DNA from: Pseudo-nitzschia pungens
Taxonomy: Eukaryota; Bacillariophyta; Bacillariophyceae; Bacillariales; Bacillariaceae
Direction: 5' to 3'
NCBI GenBank assembly: GCA_037355855.1
Contig: CM074762.1
Location: forward strand, 2,976,001-3,040,000
Length of the DNA stretch: 64,000 bases
The position numbers and the translations under genes are program-made. Positions 31,388 to 42,285 of this stretch are shown here, piece by piece (positions within the stretch are counted from its first letter, which is position 1; every line of letters begins with the position of its first letter). The notes under the pieces were generated by a model that was given only the letters and a program-made list of their open reading frames with translations, did no database searches and had not been told where the DNA came from.

Positions 31388-33634
31388 CTAGTACGGCAGC
31401 GCTCTCTTTTGAGACTCTGTGATTCCGCAATCACCGTCGTCGTTGTCCTTTGATTTGTCCATGGCTCGTAAATGGCGGAAGAAATGCGCCACCTTTTCCC
31501 GGGCCTTGTTGTCTGGTACTTCCTGCCACCCATACTTTCGGTCTTTCTTCAGAAATTTACCACCACATTCCTTCACCATTTCTATGATCCGTTCGGCAAT
31601 AGCCGTTTTTTCAGTTTTGCTGCAGCTTTCGTATTCTTGTTGGTGCATTTCGACCAGAACGGCACATCGGAGATTGCCGCAGTGTTCTCGTGTGTTTCGA
31701 CCGCGTCCAAACAAGACATCAAAATTGCTAGGAACCACAGTGGTTTCGATAGTGCTTCTCGCAGAACCGCTGGCGATTGGCTGCACTTCCGTTTCGGCCG
31801 CTTCTCGTAGCTGGATCCATTGATTGTACCACGCCATTCCAAGGTGCCCGTTTTCCAATAGAATGGTTCTATCAACATGGATTCCATAGGTTTCTAGTCG
31901 AAAGCAGATCTCGTCGTGGCTGGCCAGGTGTTCTCGTGTGTGACTTCGTTGGTTTCGGGTTAAAAAATGGATCTTTTGCGCAGTTACCAAAGCCGTCATC
32001 GACTGATCATTGTAACAGTAGTGCAATGCCGCGTATTTTTGAGGAATGGCGTCGCGAACCATGGCGACCTTTTTGGCCTCTTCATAGGTATCACGCAGGG
32101 TGGTGAATCCTCTCAGGTACCTGACCATGACGACTCCAGATTTTTGGTTGACTTCGTCTTTGGCAATCAAACTGAGCATGTACCACAACGGTCTCAACCA
32201 GTTTTCAACCGTCTCGAAGACACGTTGCCCGGGAGCGTAGAAAACGACGACTCTCCCGGCTGCATCACGATCGGGCATGACTTGCCACGCCCCAGAATTC
32301 ATTGCGGCTCGATCTCCCACAGAAAGATCCGACAAACGGACGTCTCGCCCCAAGATTTCTCCGCCACCGAAGATCACTTTCTTTGTGTCAAAGTACACTA
32401 CCATTTTAGCGGCTGCTTGCTTCACATCAAAGGCGCCACCTTGCAAAAACATTCGAAGGAACATGAGTCGAAATTCTTTGCTGTTCACGTACTTTGGGTT
32501 CATTTGTTGCGCTTCACGGACGGCGTCGTTGTGATGAGTCATACTCTGCAACTCCATTTCGAGTTGTTGGAGGTACCAATCAATATTTTCCGGTTCCGGA
32601 TCGACATTTCCCATGTGTGGTATACCATGAACTTCAAAGTTCACCCTGGTTTTGTCTTCGAACGAGATTTTTTCTGCTTCCCGCGCCAGTGCTTCTTGTT
32701 GGGCCTTTAAATTTTCCTTCGTTCCGTTCCAGTAGGACTGGGGCGTTGTTTCGTAATTGACAGGTACTGGGTTTATTTGTTCCAGATTGTCATGCTCCGA
32801 GGAAAACGATGAATCGTCGGAAAACTCCTCATCGAGAAGGGCGAGTGTGCCGCGGGATACCGAAAATTGTAAGCCGTAGGGTTTCTTCGAAGGCGGTGGT
32901 CCCATGCTTTCGCCAAAGTTGTTCTTTTCTACCTTCTCGAAAATTGATGGATCAACGGCGAGGTCCATCGATTTCTCGAAGTGTTCATCGAATGAAATCG
33001 GTGCGCCTCCCTGCCCAAAAAGGACCGGATCGGCAACAATCGATACTCTTCGTTGGGAATTCGATTCCACGGACGGTGCCAACGAGAAGCGCGACGATAA
33101 TGTACGCCCCGACGATACTGTACGCGCCGTCAGCAAAGAGGACGAGACAGACAGTCGTCCATCGTCGTTCGCGAAATATGCAGCAAGAGATTCCGCATTG
33201 GAGGCAACGGGTCCCGAAGATTGGAGAGAGTTGCCATTGCTCGATCTTGATCTTGGCTGAGGGGAGTCGATCGATTTAAAGGATCTTTCAGATGTCTGGT
33301 TAATAACCTTTTCGAGGAATCTGTCGGACATTCCAAATGAAATGAGGGACGGGCGTACGCTGAGAACCGATTGATTATCGTTTGACTTCGATAAGCGAAA
33401 AGCGGACGGTCGACTGGAGCCATTCCGATTATTGCTAGTAGCTTGGTCTTCGCCTTTTGATGCTGGTTTAGTGAGAACGACTTCTTCCGCGGCATCCTCG
33501 AACTCCTCGGTGATGACGTCCGTGATAAGTTCTTGCGTTTCAACGTCGATGTCGGGAAAACGGAACTCAACGACTTCATCGTCGATGTTTCCCATCAAGG
33601 AGCAGTCGAAACTCCTTTGGGGGGATTCGGTCAT
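31388..33634 (-). CDS. Sec14/CRAL-TRIO-like protein fused to a C-terminal DUF6824 domain (protein D)
   Basis: A single exon of 748 residues from ATG 33634. The first 270 residues are acidic, then Ser-rich and disordered-looking. A region at about 385-590 has the order of a Sec14-like domain: a helical FRLMFLRMFLQGGAFDVKQA segment, DAAGRVVVFYAPG, LWYMLSLIAKDEVNQKSGVV and DAIPQKYAALHYCYND. These correspond to the CRAL-TRIO-N helix and the central lipid pocket strands. Such domains carry phosphoinositides, retinoids or other lipids. At about 635-725 a divergent DUF6824 domain follows: FDVLFGRGRNTREHCGN, GGKFLKKDRKYGWQEV and KAREKVAHFFRHLR. No membrane segment is seen. The architecture suggests a lipid-responsive regulator, an inference from domains only. 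It is the fourth DUF6824 gene in the window. Confidence 0.84.
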   Translation of the reverse strand: MTESPQRSFDCSLMGNIDDEVVEFRFPDIDVETQELITDVITEEFEDAAEEVVLTKPASKGEDQATSNNRNGSSRPSAFRLSKSNDNQSVLSVRPSLISFGMSDRFLEKVINQTSERSFKSIDSPQPRSRSSNGNSLQSSGPVASNAESLAAYFANDDGRLSVSSSLLTARTVSSGRTLSSRFSLAPSVESNSQRRVSIVADPVLFGQGGAPISFDEHFEKSMDLAVDPSIFEKVEKNNFGESMGPPPSKKPYGLQFSVSRGTLALLDEEFSDDSSFSSEHDNLEQINPVPVNYETTPQSYWNGTKENLKAQQEALAREAEKISFEDKTRVNFEVHGIPHMGNVDPEPENIDWYLQQLEMELQSMTHHNDAVREAQQMNPKYVNSKEFRLMFLRMFLQGGAFDVKQAAAKMVVYFDTKKVIFGGGEILGRDVRLSDLSVGDRAAMNSGAWQVMPDRDAAGRVVVFYAPGQRVFETVENWLRPLWYMLSLIAKDEVNQKSGVVMVRYLRGFTTLRDTYEEAKKVAMVRDAIPQKYAALHYCYNDQSMTALVTAQKIHFLTRNQRSHTREHLASHDEICFRLETYGIHVDRTILLENGHLGMAWYNQWIQLREAAETEVQPIASGSARSTIETTVVPSNFDVLFGRGRNTREHCGNLRCAVLVEMHQQEYESCSKTEKTAIAERIIEMVKECGGKFLKKDRKYGWQEVPDNKAREKVAHFFRHLRAMDKSKDNDDGDCGITESQKRALPY

Positions 33635-35557
33635 GATTGCCGTTTGCTATAATAGCAATTGAAAAAAGATTCTGCTGACTTCGGAACCACCTACCACTGA
33701 ATACAAGTACGTCCACTCAAAAGGTTCTGAACGATACTAGTGATCCACTCAGATCTAGTGGTGGTAATAGGTAAGGTTAATACCGGTACTAGTACGTTGT
33801 CTCCGTTGGTTCAAACTTGGATTAACTTGCTCAATCGGCAATTCGGAAGAAAGTCATGGAAGAAAGTCATGGACCGTGGACACACTGACGAGCAACGAAC
33901 TGTAAACAATGCTCAAAATATTTCAACATAATAATTACGGCGTACACTTGTACTTCGTAGTTAATTAAATGTTTTCAACATCAACTATTTTTCCCTTTAA
34001 TTAGTTCTGCAATCTTTATCAGCAGTCATTATTCTCAATTCCTGTAAGAAGGGAAGGACAATATGCGCGATGTTACCATAATCGTAGTACCGAAGTACGA
34101 AGTAAGATCTTAATTTGCAAGACATAAAAAATTACCACTACGTAATCTTATTGATGGTTAAGCTGTAATCCCTTACCACAAGGTTCGATGCATACGTTTT
34201 GGAAGCTTAAACATGGTGTTGTCGAGGCATATGAAAAGTACTCGTAAGAGTTTCTACCTAATTAAATGGAAAAGGATTGTTTGTTGAACTTGAAAGTCAT
34301 CAAAGTTCTGTAAGGTTACCTTACAGTCACTTCGTCGGACTACGGTAATCTTATTATTGACCTTACTATTCATCTCGATTGATTTTGAGTTTCGTTGTCT
34401 TGGCAACACTTGCCTCTTGCACGCAATCCGATGATTGTTTTATGCTGATGAAATCGGGGGATGCAACGATGGTGTGATTTTGCATTTGGCGAGGTTTGCG
34501 GTTCGGAAGTATCCATAGGCCACTCGATGGTAGGGGAACAAAGTCATCGGTTGGAGGAAATGTGAAAATCTTGCACACGGTCAAACGAAACCAGTTCGCC
34601 TTGCATGTTGCTGACCTGGTCGAAACGAAACACGCGAGCGACGATAACGGAATAAATGGACAATTGCGTCTTGGATTTCCACGAACGAGCTTGTGGAAGT
34701 TAGTGATCCACATGCAACGAAGAAAGGATAGATGATTGTGGACAATGGAAGCAAGCGATAGAAAAGCTGCCACCAAAATCGATCTGCCACAAATCGTTTC
34801 TTCACGGGTTGCTACGTGAAGGACGGAGCAACAGCAGCCAGGAGACACCTTAACGAACCATAAATGGAAATGTGTTTGCCGCGAGATGGAGGGCGCTTTT
34901 CGTTTCAGTTTTGCAAGATATAAGTACTCAAGCGAAGGAAGAGCGAATAGTCAAACGCCAATCATGAAGAACTTTGTACTATCGCTAGTAGGATGCAATA
35001 AGTGCACTTGAACTTGCTTCCACGATGTTCCGAGTGCCGTATTGTTGAGTGTGTTCTTTTGAGGGATTGCACCCGTTGAACGTGGTGCTACCAAAGATAC
35101 TGAAACACGAGAGATTGTTCGGGTTTTCCCGCAACCAGTTTCCTACAAGTTTTGAAATTTTCCATCAACCAGTGGAATCGATGCGTTCAGATTGTATCCC
35201 ACCGACAAGTTTGTTGGTTCACTTTGAGAATGGAATCCCGAGATTGCTAGCCTTGGAAACATGCATGGGTGTCTTCGTTGTAGCGACCTTTTCGTGCAAG
35301 ATTAGGAAAAGTTGGAGAAAAATCTTCAAGGAAGGAGAAAAGATTTCACAAGTTGGATCCACCCAGCTCTCAAGTGACACAGCGGTCCTTCATTTACGTT
35401 GGAGACTACGTCGAGTCCACATCGAGTATCAAGTTGAACTTCTTGCTTGAATATCGAAACAAGCTTTCAATACGATGCTTGAATATATTGCACTCCATTG
35501 ATTCATTTGAAGTCTTCACAAATATTGATTCTGTTCAAAAGCAAAATTTTCGCCTCT
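33635..35557. other. Intergenic with weak open frames
   Basis: It contains GTAAGGTTA at 33771-33779 and GTAAGGTTACCTTAC, a 15-base palindrome-like word, at 34310-34324. Frames at 34366-34848 (-, 160 codons), 35049-35450 (+) and 35353-35670 (+, overlapping the GTPase start in another frame) are open but have no recognisable domain. The last two may be remnants of a 5' extension or an unrelated decayed gene. Confidence 0.4.
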
Positions 35558-37507
35558 ATGACTTTTTGGACGTCGCGATCACGCTACACACGTCAGTCAA
35601 TGATGAATGGGAGTTCAGGGTCTTTGGGCGACTCATCGAGAAAGTCCAAGATGTACTTCAATGCCATTGACAAAGCTCACGAGATTCTTGAAAGCGACCT
35701 GGACCTTGCCCAGAAAGTTCCATCCTGTGTTGTCGTAGGGATGCAATCCGTCGGAAAGTCGGCGGTCTTATCGAGGCTTAGTGGAATCTGCTTCCCTCAA
35801 GACAGCGAAGTTTGTACCCGCGTTGCGATCGAACTTCGTCTGAGAAGAGCCGTCGAATCCAAAAAGACCTTGACGATCAAGACAGGGAATCAAGACAACA
35901 TAGAAGTCGATAAAACTGACGATGGCGCGGTCGCCAAGGCTCTGAAGCAAGCACAGAACAAGGTTTTGAATGGAAAACAATTCGAAGAAAAACTGTCTGT
36001 AAAAGTCGAGAAGGAAGACGAGAATCTTCTCGAAGTCACTCTCATTGATTTACCTGGAGTATTCTTTGCGAAAGATGCCGGATCCGATGATCTAGAAGAA
36101 CAAGTTAAGAATATGATTTTTGATCGGGTTAAGAACGAAATGGCGCTGATCCTTCACGTCGTTCCCCTCAACCAAGATACGGACACGATCAGTACGTGGC
36201 GAACTGTCCGTGATGCCGATGTCGATCAGAGACGAACAATTTCCGTGCTGACAAAGGCAGATCTTGCCCTCAAAGCAGGCAAAAGCAACCTAGAGAAACG
36301 CATCCAAAAGATTTTGAATGATTCGGAGTCATCGGAGTCTTTCATTGTTCATGGTGCGGCAAGAAGTATTGAAGAGGAAACAACACAGTTGGAAAAAGTT
36401 GAATACTGCATCGAAAAACTCGACCTTTGTCATCGCGTCAAAGTAGGCATTTCAGAATTGAAAGAATGCATTGAAGATAGAATGTTAAACCATATCAAGG
36501 AAAAGATCCCAGACATGAGGAGACTGCTGGAAGAAGAACTCCATCGAACCACAGCTGAAATCGAACGGCTGGGAAGGGAACCCTTACCACCGGAAAGAAT
36601 TGCTCTGCGTGATATGAGGGCAATCGAGCTCTGTATGGACAAGGCGTATTACGAATTTCATCCCCACTTTCGAATGTTGACAGAAAGGATGACCAATGAC
36701 GTGTTTGACATTGAAATCAAACCTCTCGGTCAAATTGATGCCACCAATGCTTTGAGATATTTAAGAAATCAGAAGTTCCATCCTGACAAGAATCAAATGG
36801 AGGATCATCTTCTGGCGCTGGAAATCAAGAAGATAAGTGATGATTTTCGACCCATGATCAATGTAATATTTGATGAGAAGAGTCGCGTACTTCTAGCCTG
36901 GCTGGAAAAAGTTGTCCATCCGCTTAGAAGGATTTTGAAACAATACATTGATGACATATTCAATGACTTCTTGATCAAGATTATCCAGCCGTCGATCAAG
37001 AATGGATCAAGCGAGTCAACAAAGAAACTTGCCGAACGCATCGAGGATATTGTTAAGAAGGATGTGGTGTCGACTGCAAAGTTGAATGGAAATGAGCACG
37101 TGGATAATCTGATTGAGAGCACCAGAAAAAATACGTACACTACCAATGATCACTACCTGACAACGATGAAGAACGAGTTCGAAGAAAAATATAGAAGTGA
37201 CTTTGAATCAGTATTAAGAACAAGTTACATGCCATCGATGGAACCATTTTTTCTCACACTTTGCGAACTTCGTGCATTTTGGAAAACCAGGAAAAAGGTC
37301 TTGCCAGACGCCATTCAGCTTGATTTTTCGCTCCGATTGGAAACGCTTTTTAAGGAAGTGAAGGAAACTATTGTTGAACACATGATGTTGAAGTCCAATC
37401 TTGAGACCATCAAGGAATCCGGTTATATCAAGAAAAAGAGAGAAACGTGTCTGCAACGAGAGGAAAAAATCAAGAATGCTTTGAACGAAATCAGTATTCT
37501 TACTTGA
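35558..37507 (+). CDS. Dynamin-superfamily GTPase
   Basis: A single exon of 649 residues from the ATG at 35558; ATGs at 35600, 35603 or 35651 are alternatives, and an in-frame TTG lies at 35498. G1 is GMQSVGKS (61-68), G3 is DLPG (about 164-167) in TLIDLPGVFFA, and G4 is TKAD (232-235) in ISVLTKADLAL. The G domain fills roughly residues 45-310. The rest is helical and charged, as expected for the stalk (middle and GED regions), with no PH domain, proline-rich tail or membrane segment. It thus looks like a soluble, Mx/DRP-like or plant DRP-like large GTPase. Relatives oligomerise and remodel membranes (organelle division, endocytosis) or act in antiviral defence; the sequence does not decide. 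Overall it is shorter than classical dynamin. Confidence 0.88.
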   Translation: MTFWTSRSRYTRQSMMNGSSGSLGDSSRKSKMYFNAIDKAHEILESDLDLAQKVPSCVVVGMQSVGKSAVLSRLSGICFPQDSEVCTRVAIELRLRRAVESKKTLTIKTGNQDNIEVDKTDDGAVAKALKQAQNKVLNGKQFEEKLSVKVEKEDENLLEVTLIDLPGVFFAKDAGSDDLEEQVKNMIFDRVKNEMALILHVVPLNQDTDTISTWRTVRDADVDQRRTISVLTKADLALKAGKSNLEKRIQKILNDSESSESFIVHGAARSIEEETTQLEKVEYCIEKLDLCHRVKVGISELKECIEDRMLNHIKEKIPDMRRLLEEELHRTTAEIERLGREPLPPERIALRDMRAIELCMDKAYYEFHPHFRMLTERMTNDVFDIEIKPLGQIDATNALRYLRNQKFHPDKNQMEDHLLALEIKKISDDFRPMINVIFDEKSRVLLAWLEKVVHPLRRILKQYIDDIFNDFLIKIIQPSIKNGSSESTKKLAERIEDIVKKDVVSTAKLNGNEHVDNLIESTRKNTYTTNDHYLTTMKNEFEEKYRSDFESVLRTSYMPSMEPFFLTLCELRAFWKTRKKVLPDAIQLDFSLRLETLFKEVKETIVEHMMLKSNLETIKESGYIKKKRETCLQREEKIKNALNEISILT

Positions 37508-38767
37508 GTGTCTTATACGACCAGAATCATCCATATTGCATCGAAGATTGAGTACGATAAATGTTTGTTCTTGTTTGATATTGCCGTTGCCATTGTTACT
37601 GGTTTTGATGATCTACGGCCACTACCATACATAAATCGAAATGAAATAGAGCACACTTTCAATTTCAGTAGCTATGTATCTCTCGAGTTGCCAGTATTTG
37701 ATTTCGATTCCTTCGACAACTTCATTTCGCAATGCACCCTTTCTTTGCAAACGCCATTCAGCGTGACATTTCCGATTTCTTTCGTTGACTACAGTACACA
37801 TGCATTCCGTGACATTCCATGAATAATTTGTCGAGTGGATCATCCGGCATCAGATCAAGTTCTTCCTTGGGCTTTTTGTCAGTCATTTTACACCGGTTCC
37901 ATGTGGATGTCTTTATTCCCCTCCAAGGACCAGCCCCATTGTTTCGTCCCAATCTGTGGCTGTTCTCCTAGCTTCCCAAGTATTACTTCTTCATGACATC
38001 TGCTGAAAAAAAAAATAGTGTGCGTGATTGGGGAAAACGGAGGATCGCTATGCTCTTTTGCCGAGGAAATCTTAGGATCGTTCGTTTTTGAGACTGCTGG
38101 TACGTAATTACGGTACAGTGAGGTTACGTAATCTTAGTTGTCAACGTAATATTTACCCAAGTGAGATTACCGATGTAAGGTTATGCGCGACTATCATAAT
38201 ATGGGTAAGATTACCAGGTAAGTTAAACCCTACTGGTACGCACGGTATTATTATTTTTTGTACTGTAATGGACAAAATTTTTAGCTTTTCGAACCGTGCA
38301 AAGTCCATATCACACTGGCTTCACGTACTCGTACCGCTAAGATCCTACGGTACCCGTTTCAGTCTGATCGAGACGTTGTATCTTATTATTCTACGTATGT
38401 ACTTACCATATGAACAACTCAATAATTGTTTTCCACAAAAAATAATAAGAGATTATCTATACATAAGAAACACTAGTCGAGACCAACGTCCTTTATTTTC
38501 CGCGCGGTTTCCGGGCAGTCTAACGGCAACGTTACTATTATAAGACTACGTAAAGTCACTGCGTAGGACTAATTCTAACCAATCAAAATCAACCATCCGT
38601 ACATACGCCCGCCGCAACAACCAAACCACACGGTTCACAAAATAAAGACGAAAAACACGAAAACAGGAAAACAGGAACAACGACGATGAAAACAACAAGG
38701 AAAACAACAACAACAACAACAACACCAGCGAACGCCTAGTAGTACTGCTGTAATGTAAAGAAATAAT
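37508..38767. other. Intergenic
   Basis: A 104-codon frame directly after the GTPase stop (37508-37822) begins at GTG and has no domain. GTAAGGTTA lies at 38175-38183 and GTAAGATTACC near 38210. A run of CAACAA triplets lies near 38703-38724. No gene is supported. Confidence 0.45.
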
Positions 38768-38860
38768 TAATCGTAATCGTAATCGTAATCGTAATCGTAA
38801 TTGTAATTGTAATTGTAAATGTAATCGTTGTCGTCGTCGTCGTCGTTGCCGTCGTCGTCT
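38768..38860. repeat. GTAATC/GTAATT hexamer array followed by GTC triplets
   Basis: About five AATCGT-type hexamers (phase arbitrary), then three ATTGTA variants, then a GTC triplet run with few interruptions. This is not the TTAGGG telomere repeat common in diatoms. Confidence 0.9.
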
Positions 38861-38946
38861 AACTCAAGCAAAACGACTTAGCCTTTCGGACATGATTTTC
38901 AAGGGAGGAAATCGACTTCTTCTTTGTCTTCAAGAGGGTCGGTCCC

Positions 38947-38972
38947 TTGCAGCAGCAGCAGCAGCAGCAGCA
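38947..38972. repeat. (GCA)n triplet repeat
   Basis: About eight to nine perfect GCA units; further CAG/GCA clusters follow at 39150-39170 and 39195-39210. Confidence 0.9.
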
Positions 38973-39279
38973 GGAACGTCGATGAATTGCAACTTTGTTT
39001 GTGTACCGGCATTCACAAAAGATCAGGATTGTGTTGTTGTTGTTTCTCTGCATTCACGAAAGACTGGGATCATCATCGTGTATTTGGTTCCCTGCACTGA
39101 GAAAAGACCGGGATCGTTGTGTATTTGGTTGCAGCTGGAACGTTGATCGATAGCAGCAGCAACAACAATGGCAGCAGGAACGTCAATTAATTGCAGCAGC
39201 AGGCAGCAGGAAGGACTGGGGTCATCATGTTGTTGTTTCTTTGCATTCCCAAAAGATCGGGATCATTGTGTATGATGCT

Positions 39280-40405
39280 GTTTGGTGTCGGTGTTGCTGT
39301 CGTTGTTTGCTGTCATTGTCGCTGTTCGCTGTCATTGTCGTTGTTTGCTGTTTGCTGTCGCTGTTTGCTGCTGTCGCTGTTGTTTGCTGTCGTTGTCGTT
39401 GTTTGCTGTCGTTGTTGCTGTTTGCTGTTTGTTGTTTCGGCATTTGTTTCAGCGTTTGTTTCTTGTTCTTTGTTGTAGACCAAAGGGGAGTGTTTTGGTG
39501 AAGATGATGATGGTTGTTTGTATGTTGTTATTGCTTGTTGCTGTCACTGTCGGTGTTGGTGTCGCTACTGTTGCCGTCGCTTTTGTTGCCGTCGCTGTTG
39601 TTGTTGTTGCTGTCACTGCTGTTGCTGTCGCTGTCGCTGTTTGCTGTCGCTGTTTGCTGTCGCTGTTTGCTGTCGCTGTTTGCTGTCGCTGTTTGCTGTC
39701 GCTGTTTGCTGTCGCTGTTTGCTGTCACTCTTGCTGGCTGCTGGTTGATTGTTACGCGTTGCTGTCGTTGCTGTCGTTCATTGTTGTCGTTCGTTGCTAT
39801 CGTTCGTTGCTGTCGTTCGTTTGCTGTCGTTCGTTGCCGTTGTTCGTTTGCTGTTGTTCGTTGCTGTCGTTCGTTGCCGTTGTTCGTTTGCTGTTGTTCG
39901 TTGCTGTCGTTCGTTGCTGTTGTTCGTTGCTGTTGTTCGTTGCTGTTGTTCGTTGCTGTTGTTCGTTTGCTGTTGTTCGTTGCTGTTGTTCGTTGCTGTT
40001 GTTCGTTGCTGTTGTTCGTTTGCTGTCGTTCGTTTGCTGTCGTTCGTTGCTGTTGTTCGTTGCTGTTGTTCGTTGCTGTTGTTCGTTTGCTGTTGTTCGT
40101 TGCTGTTGTTCGTTGCTGTTGTTCGTTGCTGTTGTTCGTTGCTGTTGTTCGTTTGCTGTCGTTCGTTTGCTGTCGTTTGTTGCTGTTGTTCGTTGCTGCC
40201 GTTCGTTGGTGTCCTTGCTGTCGTTCGTTGCTGTTGTTCGTTGCTGTTGTTCGTTGCTGTCGTTAGTTTGCTGTCGTTCGTTGCTGTCGTTCCTTGCTGT
40301 CGTTCCTTGCTGTCGTTCCTTGCTGTCGTTCGTTTGCTGTCGTTCGTTTGCTGTCGTTCCTTCCTGTCCTTGCTATTGTTCGTTGCTGTTGTTCGTTGCT
40401 GTCAA
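39280..40405. repeat. 13/14-nt minisatellite block
   Basis: At 39285-39450 and 39625-39728 the unit is CTGTCGCTGTTTG-like; from about 39770 to 40400 it is CGTTGCTGTTGTT with 13- and 14-nt variants. Because 13 is not a multiple of 3, all three plus-strand frames stay open for long spans and encode the same Cys/Leu/Val-rich 13-residue repeat. The long open frames (the longest is 412 codons from 39282) are therefore expected by-products; I do not call a gene. A less repetitive stretch (39451-39530) separates the first two blocks. Confidence 0.9.
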
Positions 40406-42285
40406 TCGAAATTTATGTGTTTCTTGTCTTTGTTGTTGCACCTCGAGGGGGAGGGGCAGGCAGTGCTCGCAGAATTCCTTTCTTAAGTGCCCGGTACTTA
40501 TAGTACCTGGCCTAGCGTAATAATAAATGCAATGACAATAATTTACAGTATTAATCACTAAGTGAGTTTAACTACTGACAATATGCGCCACCGCGCGATT
40601 TTGTTAATGTAGTCTCTCTCTAGTCTCGACGAGGAACATTATTTTTTCGTAAATATAATAAAAATGCTGAAGTTGTACCGTAAGATTATCGCCTTACCAT
40701 GTCAAAAGAATACCGGTAATAGGTTAGCCTTACCGTAGGTGCCCACTACGTAACTTATCGCAACGTTGGTTGCACGCAAAAATCTGGGATTACGATTACC
40801 TGGTGAAACCTTACTCGTACGAAGGACTTCCGTTAAATTACATATCGTTCTTATCTGGTTATGATCCAAGAGAAGCTGTCATATGGTAAAACCTAACTGA
40901 TGTCACGTGAAATTGCGTTTCAATCTGTAAGATTCTCAGGTCATACCTTGGAACCAATCATAACGCCCTAAGCCTTACTGTACGGTATGAAATTTACTAA
41001 ACACGCAATTTTACAATCTTTTGCGAACCATCCTTTTGTTTGACAATTACTCGTAAAACCTTACTTCCAGAGTTTATGAAAAGAAAGAACGCTGAAACAG
41101 TTTGTGAACCTCTTATTGGCCACTCATTTCGACGATCAGGTTGCTTTAATAGCCCTTGTTGTCTTCACATACTTCACAGTTGCGGGAGGAACTTAGCATC
41201 TGTCACGAGTTCTGTTGGATGAAATTTCTTCCGATTGCGAAGCACTTTGTGTTTCTGTGCCACCAACACGATATTCCCAAGTTCACACCCAGCTGCGGCA
41301 CATGCAAGAATTTTGTCAGTGCACTGTAATATTTTTTCTCACTGTAATAATTACCAACTCTGTAAAAAGATTCTTATACACCTACAGAAGGCGGAATGTG
41401 GGTACTGGTATCCTACTTAGCGCACAATGCTTGTACCGTACGCCCATGAGAACCGCTACATGAGTGCGTCGTCATAAAACATAACCTCCATACACTAATT
41501 CGTGCAAGGTGCAGTTCCGAACCGATCAGCAGCAGTTTGTTCATCGAAAAACAAGAAGCTGTCGAGACCAGTAACGAGCGAACATCCGAAACAGAAATCT
41601 TCATCAGGCAGACGCTGACTTTCCGTGAGCACGCTGTCGTAACTCGAATACACCATTTTCCGATTCAATAGCCCGAAAAATCACGAAACCCATACGGCGT
41701 AAAGTGCTGCTTGTATTTTGAACCTTTGCATGGTCCAAAACCAATTGTGGATTGCGGAAGGTGTTCTTGGTGTTCTTTGTTTTGTAATTTTATCTCGTCG
41801 GTCTTTATCGAATAATTACCAGATTGTGTGTCCAGCCATCCGTCAGACTGACTTTTTCTTCGGCGCTTTTAAGATCGACATAACAACCTTGCCTAAGGAA
41901 GCTGAAACCCATATGAGTCTCCACAAATAAGTCCTGTGCGACATTGATTCTTAATAATACAACTACACTAACAAGTCATCACCTCTGACACCATTTGAGA
42001 CCAAAAACAACAGATCAAACAACACAGCGCGAGTGCATACAACTGTAAACAGCAACCCTAAGGGAGCAGCCAAAGCCATTCATATCCTTAGTCCACGTCC
42101 TCACGTTTGACAACAATAGAAACTCCAGAACCCTCACCGGACTCGAAAATTGCATCCGTTGGTGGTTCGGCTCTCGTTCTATGTGTTCAACACGGACACT
42201 CTTCAGCTTTCATAAACCATATTTTGCTACAGTGTGGACTACAATAAAGAATACAATACAACAATAAAGTCGAAGTACAGCAACA
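40406..42285. other. Intergenic, 1.9 kb
   Basis: It holds several GTAAGATTA/CCTTAC words (near 40680, 40697, 40730, 40812, 40975 and 41060). No gene is seen; frames of 60-80 codons at 41040-41463 and 41718-41930 lack recognisable content. The last 300 bases are the likely promoter and leader of the ammonium transporter. Confidence 0.45.

Noticed and set aside
31967..32710. 247-codon plus frame opposite the Sec14-DUF6824 gene
   Set aside because: Shadow frame without a domain.
34366..34848. 160-codon minus frame with some hydrophobic segments
   Set aside because: Irregular Cys/Arg/Ser composition, no family resemblance, opposite plus frame equally open.
37508..37822. 104-codon frame immediately after the dynamin-like stop
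   Set aside because: Starts only at GTG, no domain; most likely 3' UTR.
38768..38830. Hexamer array as an internal telomere repeat
   Set aside because: Unit is GTAATC/GTAATT, not TTAGGG or its complement.
39282..40520. 412-codon open frame and two overlapping long frames
   Set aside because: Produced by a 13/14-nt tandem repeat that lacks stops in every plus frame; composition is Cys/Leu/Val only and there is no domain.
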